The translations under genes were made by a program, and so were the position numbers. The notes under the pieces were generated by a model. The model was not told the DNA's origin. It did no database searches and saw nothing but the letters and a program-made list of their open reading frames with translations. Positions 1 through 7,629 of a stretch of 64,000 nt of DNA are shown in pieces. Source of the stretch: Bradyrhizobium sp. (GTDB taxonomy: Bacteria; Pseudomonadota; Alphaproteobacteria; Rhizobiales; Xanthobacteraceae); the NCBI GenBank assembly GCA_028290305.1, contig JAQGKC010000242.1, forward strand, positions 1 through 64,000, read 5' to 3'. How positions within the stretch are numbered: position 1 is the stretch's first letter; every line of letters begins with the position of its first letter.

Positions 1-268
1 TCTGTGCAGAACCCATCACCGCGACAACCATCGCTTCGGAGACGAGCAAGCTTGGTGGGCTAGTTCGTCGATCAACCCCGTGGAGGTCTCGCGGAAGCTC
101 TGGGTTTCAACGCGGCGTATCGAATGAGGACGACATGAATTTATTCCCCTTCCTTATGGGCCCCGTCCGTCAAATGCTGAAAGCGTACAATGGGAAGGTG
201 TGTGTGCTAGCGTGTAATGACGATTTAACGATTTGGGAGAAAATCAGATTCAAGACTAATTTTGGCGA

Positions 269-685
269 TCAGTCATGACTGTGACCGTTTCGCGCGGCGC
301 GAAATTCTCTGATCATCTTTGCACTCGGGCTTTCTTCGGGCCGTTTTCTTTGGAATTTTTCTTTATGAGCGAGCGTGACCTTTTTCGCTTCATTGGTCGC
401 CGCACGGCTGCGGTTGATCGCTTCATACCATTCTGCGAGTTCGTCAGGGAAGGCGGCGACGAGCTGTGTGGAGTGTCGGATCACTTCCTCCATGACCATC
501 ATCAAAATAATCATCGCCTCCTTGGTCTCAGCCTTTAATTCGGCGATCATTCCTTCGGTGATCTTCTCTATTTCTTCAGGTGCACCAAATTTCAGCGTTT
601 GGTCGTAGAAGCGACTCTTACCAATGATCGATGTTGAATAGGCGTCGAGAGTCTTTGTCGCCTCACGAAGATCTATCATTTGCAT
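269..685 (-). CDS. Hypothetical protein, 138 aa
   Basis: I do not recognise this family. The product is a soluble-looking, largely helical, charged protein with no cysteine, no signal peptide and no membrane segment. Its middle holds a Met/Ile-rich helix (about residues 57-70) and the C-terminal third is basic. The ATG at 685 is preceded by an AAGGG-type ribosome site at good spacing, which supports the start. It stands alone, with no close upstream or downstream partner on its strand. The frames on the opposite strand here are shorter and lack ribosome sites. Confidence 0.6.
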   Translation of the reverse strand: MQMIDLREATKTLDAYSTSIIGKSRFYDQTLKFGAPEEIEKITEGMIAELKAETKEAMIILMMVMEEVIRHSTQLVAAFPDELAEWYEAINRSRAATNEAKKVTLAHKEKFQRKRPEESPSAKMIREFRAARNGHSHD

Positions 686-848
686 GGGGCACCCTTCCGA
701 ACTTCTAAGAGACTAATAGCCTAAGATTAGCGTTGCAGTTTTGGCAGCCACAAAATTCCTGTGGAAACAAAAGAACCGTCTTGATTCATAGTCCGGTTTG
801 CTGAAACTTCATCAGAGATGGGCGTCTGCGAACTGAGGATGATTCGCA

Positions 849-1457
849 ATGGTGCGCTCGCTTGTCAAAAATTCGTCCGTCAACATCCCGGACAACTTGT
901 CGGAGTTTTTCGATGATCTTCCGCTGGTCGGGGATGAGACAGTTGAGAGTTACAAAAAGTTTTTTTGCGCGATTGTTGCTGATTTGGATCCAGCGGACGC
1001 GACCGATTGGTTATACGCTAAAGACGTGGTCGACTTGTCCTGGCAAATCCGCCGCGAACGCATGGTCTTAGTCGGCGTCATCAAATTAATGCAGATGGAG
1101 GTCGTGCGCGATCTTCTCAAAGCGACGTTTGACTCTGCTGATGCATTAGAAGCGGCTGTTTATCGCATTTTTAGCGCTTCAAATGATGCGCAACGATGGG
1201 CGAGCGATCCCGCAACGCGTAAGGAGGTCGATGCGCGATTAACCGCGAGAGGTCATCCTCCTTCCGCCGTACTGGCTGAAGCTTACATGCGCGGCGCCAG
1301 CTATATTGAAGCGATTGACAAGCGCATTGCATCATACAAAGCGCGACGGGTAGGAATCGTGAGAGAAATCGAGCGTCGTAATAAGCGGTTTGCTCGTGAT
1401 CTCAACGCGGCATCATCGTCCATTATCGACGGTGAGTTCAGCGAAGCTGCGGAATGA
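849..1457 (+). CDS. Hypothetical protein, 202 aa
   Basis: Function unknown. The protein is acidic to neutral and helical, has no signal peptide or transmembrane segment, and ends in an Arg/Lys-rich helix (about residues 160-185) followed by an acidic tail. A GAGGA-type ribosome site sits about 9 nt before the ATG at 849. The stop overlaps the next start by 4 nt (ATGA), so the two genes are translationally coupled and probably act together. Codon use and base composition are a little more AT-rich than in the catabolic regions further on, which fits accessory DNA. Confidence 0.7.
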   Translation: MVRSLVKNSSVNIPDNLSEFFDDLPLVGDETVESYKKFFCAIVADLDPADATDWLYAKDVVDLSWQIRRERMVLVGVIKLMQMEVVRDLLKATFDSADALEAAVYRIFSASNDAQRWASDPATRKEVDARLTARGHPPSAVLAEAYMRGASYIEAIDKRIASYKARRVGIVREIERRNKRFARDLNAASSSIIDGEFSEAAE

Positions 1458-1867
1458 CCGCTATGGCTTCGGATCGACAACTCGCCGCTAATCGGAGGAA
1501 TGCGAAGAAGAGCACAGGGCCGGCTTCTGAATCAGGTAAGCGTAGGTCGCGGGTAAACGCTTTTCGTCATGGACTGGCCATCAACATCGGTTGCGACCCG
1601 CTCCTTCAAGCGGACGTCGAAAAGTTGGCGGAGATTCTTTCGCAAGCCCGCAATGAGTCAGTTATCACCTTGAACGCTCAGGACGCGGCTCAGGCCGAGA
1701 TTGATCTGCTCCGCATTAGTAAGATTCGAGTCTCGATTTATGCAGTGTTTCATGCTAGCGCGAAGTCATTGCAAGATCTGACCCAATTAAATGAGGAGCT
1801 CAGAAAATTGGAACGATACGAATGTCGTGCCTTTTCACGTCGTCGACGAGCGCTCAGATCGATCTGA
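1454..1867 (+). CDS. Small conserved protein with RQxxANRxNAxxSTGP...RHGL motif
   Basis: The N-terminus (residues 7-38) carries the pattern RQLAANRRNAKKSTGP, then a GK and NAFRHGL. This highly basic motif recurs in many short bacterial proteins of unknown function; I know the pattern but no established activity. The rest is helical, with an Arg-rich tail (RRRRAL). The start overlaps the upstream gene by four bases (ATGA), so the two form an operon. The basic N-terminus would be compatible with nucleic-acid binding, but that is a guess from composition only. Confidence 0.65.
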   Translation: MTAMASDRQLAANRRNAKKSTGPASESGKRRSRVNAFRHGLAINIGCDPLLQADVEKLAEILSQARNESVITLNAQDAAQAEIDLLRISKIRVSIYAVFHASAKSLQDLTQLNEELRKLERYECRAFSRRRRALRSI

Positions 1868-2185
1868 TTTGGCAGAACGAACCCAATTGTCTAAAGACCT
1901 AAATTGAGCGATTTCGGTCGGTTGTGATTTAGTAGTGGTTGCGAGCTGTGAACGCAGGTCACGAAATGGTGTGGACTGAAGTCATAGAGTGACAATCGGC
2001 GATGTCCCGTTTAGCTCAAGAGCCATCCCGCTTCAGCCCGCTGTAGCTGGATGGCGATGCCACGGGATCGAACGCTCGTCCGTAATATGTCGCTGGCGGT
2101 TTAGCTGACGGGTTGAGGCACACATCGAGGGCAAATTCCCTGGACATCTGTTCTACGCCGGGCCGCGAAAGGCGCCTGCGAGATC
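1868..2185. other. Intergenic stretch, nothing recognised
   Basis: About 320 bases between two gene ends facing each other. I see no convincing coding frame, hairpin with T-tract, tRNA or repeat. The short frame at 2101-2304 on the minus strand is a shadow of the phosphoesterase gene end. Confidence 0.4.
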
Positions 2186-3163
2186 CTAGATAACCAAGGC
2201 TTGCGCAGCAGGCTCAATCCTCGTCTGCGTCGTCTGAGCAATGTGGATGCCGGAGATGCCGTGCATCCAGTCGCGCACGTCGACGAGGGGCACGATTGAG
2301 TCACCTTCGATCACGATGCAGGTCAGGCGGCCGGTCGCGAAGGCCCCGGTGTCAATATTAATCCGATTTGTTCGGATATCGACCGCCGGAACCGGGGTAT
2401 GTCCGTGCACGACAAATTTCTCGAACCTCTCTTCACAGGAGAGAAACTCCTCACGAATCCAAAGTAAATCTTCTTCGCTCTGCTTCCGAATGGGAACGCC
2501 GGGGCGAATACCGGCATGGACAAACAGAAAATCCCCGCAACTGAACGACAGATCAAGGGATTCGAGAAATTCCAGGTGCCGTTTGGGTATGGCCCTGGCC
2601 AGTTCTTCGGCCAGTTGCGTTTGTTCGCGGGCACCGGGATTGATCGATGGCTTGAGCCCGTAGGACACGAGAGTTTCGAGACCGCCGCATAGACGCCATT
2701 CATCCAGGATTGCCGGCTCGCTCAGAAAGCGATGAACAAAGGTCTCATGATTGCCTTTGAGAAAGATCGTCTCTTTTGTCCGCTCGCATCCCAGCAGAAG
2801 ATCCAGCACTTCTTTTGAGGCCGGTCCCCGGTCGATATAATCGCCAAGAAAAACCACGATCGGTCGAATGGAGGGATAGAGTAAGCAGTCCGCGTCGATT
2901 TGCTGAAGCAGGGCCTTCAGAAGATCGGCGCGGCCATGAATATCTCCGATCGCATACACCCGGAGCCCATCGGGTAATCTCGCCGCCGCTGGCTTGTTTT
3001 GCGATGACCGTGAATTCCACACTATGTCCGGCCTTGGTTTGGAAAAATGTATTGGGCGACGGAGGTTCTTATTTAAAATACCGCACTTTATTTGATATTG
3101 ATAGCTGCAGGATGATCTTGATTCGGAAGCCGGCTGCTTTGGCGTCGCCAATAAATAGTGCAT
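2186..3163 (-). CDS. PP1/ApaH-type metallophosphoesterase
   Basis: A calcineurin-like phosphoesterase related to bacterial serine/threonine phosphatases and diadenosine tetraphosphatase. The metal-binding blocks appear in order: GDIHGRADLL, then GDYIDRGP, then KGNHE, with later histidines (FVHAG, VVHGHTP) completing the dinuclear site. The catalytic core begins only at about residue 65. The 60-residue N-terminal stretch from the ATG at 3163 has no clear ribosome site and may be untranslated, so the true start could be an internal GTG/TTG near 3030. No signal peptide is visible, so a cytoplasmic enzyme is expected. The physiological substrate cannot be told from sequence. Confidence 0.88.
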   Translation of the reverse strand: MHYLLATPKQPASESRSSCSYQYQIKCGILNKNLRRPIHFSKPRPDIVWNSRSSQNKPAAARLPDGLRVYAIGDIHGRADLLKALLQQIDADCLLYPSIRPIVVFLGDYIDRGPASKEVLDLLLGCERTKETIFLKGNHETFVHRFLSEPAILDEWRLCGGLETLVSYGLKPSINPGAREQTQLAEELARAIPKRHLEFLESLDLSFSCGDFLFVHAGIRPGVPIRKQSEEDLLWIREEFLSCEERFEKFVVHGHTPVPAVDIRTNRINIDTGAFATGRLTCIVIEGDSIVPLVDVRDWMHGISGIHIAQTTQTRIEPAAQALVI

Positions 3164-3251
3164 TAAATATCGATTAAGTATTCGTCGTCAGTATTAATAC
3201 CGACGTTGGAGAAAGCAGTCTCCTGTTGGCGCTGGCAATATCCGGTGGGCG

Positions 3252-3965
3252 ATGCCGAATTCATCTGGTGCGCACGATCATAACTTCGGTGCAATCGAGG
3301 CTGCGGTCAAAGAAACCGCGCGGGGGCGGGCATTCCTGGCCGATTACGCCAGGAAGGTGCGTCAATCCGATACACTGACGTTGCTTGCGATGATCGGGCG
3401 CCTCGAGCGTTGGTCTCGGGAACAGGCTGTTCGTCTTGCAGAACTCGAGGGACGCGATCCGGCGTTTGGAGATCGGGCGCCCGAAGGTCATGCCAGTCTC
3501 GCTCTGGGCCACCGCCGCGAGCCAACCGAGCAGACGATCGGGCCTGGGGAAGCGTCGCTGCATGCAAATCATTTGGATGTACTGGCCGTAACGGTGTGCG
3601 ATCAGGATGCGGCTTCTGTCGACCGGACAAGTGACGACGGGATGGATGAGACAGCTAGCGTTCGTCAGAACCGCGAGGCAATGGATCGCATCCAACATCT
3701 TGCGAATGGGCTTCGCGATATTGACCGAAGGACCGCCGACTTGACCGGTCGCCGCCGCACGACCGGCCAAGGCACGGACGTCGGACCATCTGCACTTGTC
3801 GCCTCGGTCGACAATGGGATGGGGGCTATGATCTCGTATTCGGCTGCCCCTGAGGCGAGGGGGCGGTCATGGAACACCGCGGACAGAACGCATCCTTTGG
3901 AAGAGGATGTTTTGGACGGCATCGCCAAGGCGTTGGGAACGCGCCAAACAGTCGATGGCTGGTGA
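3252..3965 (+). CDS. Hypothetical protein with conserved N-terminal helical domain, 237 aa
   Basis: The first 60 residues (IEAAVKETARGRAFLADYARKVRQ and following, ending RLERWSREQ) match a helical segment I have seen at the N-terminus of many uncharacterised rhizobial proteins. The remaining 170 residues are low-complexity, charged and probably disordered, with no enzyme motif. There is no signal peptide or membrane helix. The ATG at 3252 follows a GGTGGG stretch that can act as a weak ribosome site. The gene stands alone on the plus strand. Function unknown; a regulatory or scaffolding role would be pure guesswork. Confidence 0.6.
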   Translation: MPNSSGAHDHNFGAIEAAVKETARGRAFLADYARKVRQSDTLTLLAMIGRLERWSREQAVRLAELEGRDPAFGDRAPEGHASLALGHRREPTEQTIGPGEASLHANHLDVLAVTVCDQDAASVDRTSDDGMDETASVRQNREAMDRIQHLANGLRDIDRRTADLTGRRRTTGQGTDVGPSALVASVDNGMGAMISYSAAPEARGRSWNTADRTHPLEEDVLDGIAKALGTRQTVDGW

Positions 3966-4119
3966 AAGCAACAGGGAGGTGAGACTGCCGGTATACCTTC
4001 CAGCGGCCTCGTCGTGCCGGGCATTCAATTGCGGTTCGCCAAGGCGACCGGCCCGCCCGGTTTCCAAGCGTTCAAGCCCTGTTTAATCAGAGAATGCTTC
4101 TCAGTTTGTCAGCGCGCGG

Positions 4120-4527
4120 TCAGGGGGCCTGCGCGGTCCTGTCGGTCAATCCGGGGCCTGTGGTAAGTCGGCCAACGGCTTTCCTTGAATAAAACCCCTT
4201 CACTGCAAGCAGCGTGGGTTGAAGCCTGGCGCGCAGCCGGCTCAGATCGGTCGCCCGGTTTGAAGAATATCCGGTTGGTTTTCTTCGCGCTTCGGGCACG
4301 AACGGACTCGAATTCCAACCTCGCAGGAAGGGGTGCGTTGTGCGCCTCTCTTCCGCCATCGCCTGGCTAACCCCGTCCATCGCCTTATCTGGGATGGTCA
4401 GTTGGCAGTCCCGGTTCGAAATATAAGGCCCGGTCAGGACGTCGGTCCGCCATCTATAGATGTTCATGCCCGCAATCGAGAGCACCAGGGTTATTAACGC
4501 GCCCAATACGACAAGAAGCTCCTCCAT
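4120..4527 (-). CDS. Possible small membrane-anchored protein, 135 aa
   Basis: The frame begins with a clear hydrophobic helix (residues 3-21, LLVVLGALITLVLSIAGM), then a polar segment with no recognised domain. The N-terminal part looks like a real protein. The C-terminal half is rich in Arg, Pro and Thr and could be out-of-frame read-through after an old frameshift, so this may be a decayed gene. Both neighbours lie on the other strand. Confidence is limited because no family is recognised and no strong ribosome site is seen before the ATG at 4527. Confidence 0.4.
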   Translation of the reverse strand: MEELLVVLGALITLVLSIAGMNIYRWRTDVLTGPYISNRDCQLTIPDKAMDGVSQAMAEERRTTHPFLRGWNSSPFVPEARRKPTGYSSNRATDLSRLRARLQPTLLAVKGFYSRKAVGRLTTGPGLTDRTAQAP

Positions 4528-4776
4528 GGCATTTAATGTTATTTAAATTTTCGAGATACTGCAACTGTGGACGATCCCAGGCCGGCTTTGGTCGCCACTT
4601 CTGATCAATAATATCATATAGGAAATTCAATTAGTTAACCGGTAACTTCGCGCGGGGCCTCCCTCGATGCGCTCGGACGTCGTAAAAAATTTAAATCAAT
4701 TTATAGGTGGAATTTAAATATTTAATTAAGTAATGTGGCGGGGCGTGTTCAACTGATTGCTCGATAGGGGCAGGTG
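4528..4776. promoter_or_regulatory. AT-rich spacer with repeated ATTTAAAT palindromes
   Basis: This spacer is far richer in A+T than its surroundings and contains the palindrome ATTTAAAT three times (near 4541, 4688 and 4713), the last running into TTTAATTAAG. It lies between the starts of two divergent genes, so it probably holds both promoters. No regulator can be assigned. Confidence 0.35.
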
Positions 4777-5040
4777 ATGGCAGCGGAATTTTCAAACCAG
4801 ATCGATTGGGATGGCCAGGCCCTCTATATCGAGGCCGCGACTGACGCCGGGCGGGTGACCTGCAGGGTGCCGCGTGACACCGTCCATGTCATTCGACTCT
4901 ATAGCGATGCCATCGGACGCGAGATTTACCTGGAAAGGCATCGGATCGTTCAGAAGCTCGCTCCCTTTCTGCGGGCGAAATTGTCGTTTGCCCAGGCCGG
5001 ACACGTGATCGAATTGCTTCCGTGTGATGTCGATGACTGA
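4777..5040 (+). CDS. DUF1488-like small protein
   Basis: An 87-residue protein resembling the DUF1488 family of short alphaproteobacterial proteins. It has the usual order: an N-terminal W-D-x-x-x strand, a VTCRVPRDT segment, a central helix with ERHRIVQKLAPFLRAKL, and a terminal strand ending in acidic residues. The length is normal for the family, whose function is unknown. GTG at 4774 is also in frame, but ATG at 4777 has a GGGGCAGG ribosome site at usable spacing. The next gene (DsrE-like) starts 141 nt downstream on the same strand and may be co-transcribed. Confidence 0.6.
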   Translation: MAAEFSNQIDWDGQALYIEAATDAGRVTCRVPRDTVHVIRLYSDAIGREIYLERHRIVQKLAPFLRAKLSFAQAGHVIELLPCDVDD

Positions 5041-5181
5041 CGACTGCGCGAATTTTTGGAGAAGCCTTAGCACCAGGTACTCGTGCTGCTGACAGGTATC
5101 GGCGGCGGTCTGATTCTCTTGATCACAAATGTTCCCAAAGCATCCGAGCGGATTATGGGCGCAGCCTCCTGAAGGAGCATT

Positions 5182-5658
5182 ATGATGCGCAAGTTTTTTC
5201 GTTGTTTGATGGCTATGGCTTTTATATCGATGTCGCTTGTGTCGTCGAGTTTTGCTGGCCATCTGAAAGAGCATCGTGCCGCGAAAGCGCACCATGTGGC
5301 CGTCCAGGTCGATCAAAATGATCCCGCGGTCATGAATCTCGCGCTAAATAACGCCACCAACGTCGTCGAATATTATCGCGCAAAAGGCGAGGATGTGGAG
5401 GTCGATATCGTTACCTATGGCCCCGGCCTGCATATGCTGCGCGCCGATACTTCGCCGGTCCAGGATCGGATCAAGCATCTCAAAGACCTCGCGTTTCCCA
5501 GCAAGATCCAGTTTTCGGCGTGCAACAACACCAAGGAAGGCATGGAAAAAAAGGAGGGCCACGAGATCGCGATCCTGCCTGAGGCAACCATCGTTCCGTC
5601 AGGCGTCGTCCGGTTGATGCAGTTGCAGGAGCAGGGCTGGAGTTACGTTCGGCCATAA
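5182..5658 (+). CDS. Exported DsrE/DsrF-like protein
   Basis: A 158-residue protein with an N-terminal signal peptide (hydrophobic run about residues 8-24, SSFAG cleavage region) followed by a DsrE-like alpha/beta domain: an AVQVDQNDP strand, an ALNNATNVVEYY helix, a DIVTYGPGL strand and a single Cys in QFSACNNT. In this family the corresponding Cys can be a sulfur carrier; here it is the only mature-chain Cys, so a sulfur-relay role in the periplasm is possible but unproven. The AAGGAG ribosome site before 5182 sits in a short inverted repeat (CTCC/GGAG), which may damp translation. Confidence 0.78.
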   Translation: MMRKFFRCLMAMAFISMSLVSSSFAGHLKEHRAAKAHHVAVQVDQNDPAVMNLALNNATNVVEYYRAKGEDVEVDIVTYGPGLHMLRADTSPVQDRIKHLKDLAFPSKIQFSACNNTKEGMEKKEGHEIAILPEATIVPSGVVRLMQLQEQGWSYVRP

Positions 5659-5774
5659 TCGAGGGCGCGGGTTCGCTCCATTTTTCGGATGGACGATTTA
5701 GAGTGCGCGAAACTTGCAACCAAACTTGCAAAGCGATCGCGGGGATGACCTAAGGCGCTTCCCATTATCCAAAT

Positions 5775-6428
5775 TTAGCGTCCCGCCGGCGATATTCTGT
5801 CTGTTGCCGACGCCCATTTGCATGCTGCTCCGATTTTCTGCCGAATGGCATCCAATCCGGCGAGCTGAAATGTCGCCTCGTGCGACGGACCCTGCCAGTC
5901 GGACACGCTGACTGTTATCCGTCCTTTATCCGGCAGGGATCGCAAAAATCGGACTGCATCGTCCTTGAAAACGGCCGTCCGTCCGTTCGTGGATGCAGTC
6001 CACCGCGTCCTGACTGCGGGCTGGTCGTTGATCCTGTAATCGACCTGTAGCTCGTTAGCGGACGACGCTCGCCACGATCCTTCCGTACTGACCAACAGAT
6101 CGGTGCGTTGTCCGCGACAGCGAATAGCGAAGGTCGTCGGTGCATCTTTGGCGTTCGGCTGAGACAGGGTCGCCGCGGTGACCATAGGGCTGTAATCCAC
6201 AGGTGACGTTGTTTCGCTTATGATCCAGGTTCCCTCCGCGGGTTGCACGGAGCTTTGAACGTCTTTGCCGGGTAATTCCCGCGACAGTTTCTCCAGACAT
6301 TCAGTTTGCGCGGTGCGGTCCAACTGGAAACAGGATTTCAATCGTGTGATCGCATCGTTCGCCGGCTCAGCACAGGCCGCGTGGCCCAGGATCGAGAGCG
6401 CCATGGCAACGGCCGGGGCCCGCATCAT
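5775..6428 (-). CDS. TagO/VasI-like exported protein
   Basis: A 217-residue secreted protein: signal peptide at residues 1-20 (HAACA end), then the layout of the type VI secretion accessory family TagO/VasI. That layout is an N-terminal Cys-containing region, a W-x-I-S-E-T-T-S-P-V-D strand, then a beta-rich domain (FAIRCRGQRTDLLVS). No type VI structural gene is visible in this window, so the role may not be in type VI secretion. Its ATG lies inside the stop of the upstream TAXI-receptor gene (ATGA overlap), so the two are co-translated, an unusual pairing. Family assignment rests on motif resemblance only. Confidence 0.65.
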   Translation of the reverse strand: MMRAPAVAMALSILGHAACAEPANDAITRLKSCFQLDRTAQTECLEKLSRELPGKDVQSSVQPAEGTWIISETTSPVDYSPMVTAATLSQPNAKDAPTTFAIRCRGQRTDLLVSTEGSWRASSANELQVDYRINDQPAVRTRWTASTNGRTAVFKDDAVRFLRSLPDKGRITVSVSDWQGPSHEATFQLAGLDAIRQKIGAACKWASATDRISPAGR

Positions 6429-7444
6429 TGAGGCTCACTTCGTTTCGCGGTATTCGACCGATCAAGCCAATCCTGAGCCGCTTGAAAACGCTCCAAGCCT
6501 GGAACCTTTGCGCTCAGATTGACGTCCTTCCACTTTGCATCGAACCCGGGCGCCTGTAGTTTATCCACTCGGCTAAAGAGATCATCGACAAAGCGCGCAA
6601 TGCGCCGATACCGATCCGAACCAGGGCGCCAATTGTACGCTGCGAGGATGGTAGGAACGGCAATCGTGGCAATCCGCTCGCCTTTAGCGATGAGGTTTGG
6701 ATAATCAGTCGAGTCAAGATACGAGGGGAGATAATAGTCCTCGAATTTCGAACCGTAATCGACGGGCAGAAACTTGAACCCCGTTTCCCATCGGCCCTTC
6801 AGGAAGGCATCGATTGGCTTCGATGTCACGAACACGACGGCGGCAATCTCTCCGCGCCTCATCTGCTCCAGAGCGACGGGATGCGGGATGAACGTTTTTT
6901 CCACATCGAGGCCAAGGCGGCTGAAGATCAGCGGCCCGGAATAGGCGGCCGCGGTACCTTGCGTGTTGAAGTTGACCTTCTTACCCACCAGGTCCCGCAG
7001 TGATTGAATCTCCGGACGAACGAAGATGTGCAGTTCGGATGGAAACAAGCTGAGTACATAGGTGATACGCTGGTGAATTTGCGGCACCTGGGATTTGTAC
7101 TCCTCAAGCGAGTCGGTGTTGATGATCGCCGCATCCACTCCCTTGAGATACAGCAGATCGTTTACGTTCTCGGTGGGACCACGAGTTACGATCGGGAGAA
7201 CATGCATAACACCGCCATCATTCACGACCCGGGCGATGTCCGTCGCGAGGCGGATGGGGGCGCCCTCAAGAAGACCACCGGCCAAACCTATCGCCCAGGC
7301 ATTGAGCCGATCTTTTATCTGCGCCTCGCCCGGAATGCCCGAAGGCCGCGAGGCATTCTGCGCTCGGCGGGACTGGGCGCTACTTGAACTACAAAGCGCA
7401 AAAGTTAGGATCACAAGTGCCGCGAGTCTTGCTATGAATATCAT
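6425..7444 (-). CDS. TAXI-family periplasmic solute receptor
   Basis: A substrate-binding protein of the TAXI class, which normally serves TRAP transporters. A signal peptide (residues 1-24) is followed by a two-lobe receptor with the family's LATDIARVVNDGG-like start, TRGPTENVNDLL, DAAIINTDSL, LHIFVRPEIQSLRDLVGKK and NTQGTAAAYSG segments. ATG at 7444 is preferred over GTG at 7456 because GGAG lies upstream of it at usable distance. No TRAP membrane subunits are visible nearby, so the receptor is an orphan here. It overlaps the TagO-like gene by four bases, so the pair may form a periplasmic sensing or binding unit rather than an importer. Confidence 0.85.
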   Translation of the reverse strand: MIFIARLAALVILTFALCSSSSAQSRRAQNASRPSGIPGEAQIKDRLNAWAIGLAGGLLEGAPIRLATDIARVVNDGGVMHVLPIVTRGPTENVNDLLYLKGVDAAIINTDSLEEYKSQVPQIHQRITYVLSLFPSELHIFVRPEIQSLRDLVGKKVNFNTQGTAAAYSGPLIFSRLGLDVEKTFIPHPVALEQMRRGEIAAVVFVTSKPIDAFLKGRWETGFKFLPVDYGSKFEDYYLPSYLDSTDYPNLIAKGERIATIAVPTILAAYNWRPGSDRYRRIARFVDDLFSRVDKLQAPGFDAKWKDVNLSAKVPGLERFQAAQDWLDRSNTAKRSEPQ

Positions 7445-7629
7445 TGTAATATCCACTCCATTCTAATCATCAGATGAGGTCGACGCCGGGCGTCTGCTCC
7501 ATAATGCTCTCGATCGAAACTTCAGCGGACGGTTCGGAATTTCCAGCGATCTTGTATGCGTTCCAGCTCGGAAGTTGTCGCCGCGAGCTCTACCGTGTGT
7601 CGCGCCTTTTTCCGTGAAACGGCACCACG

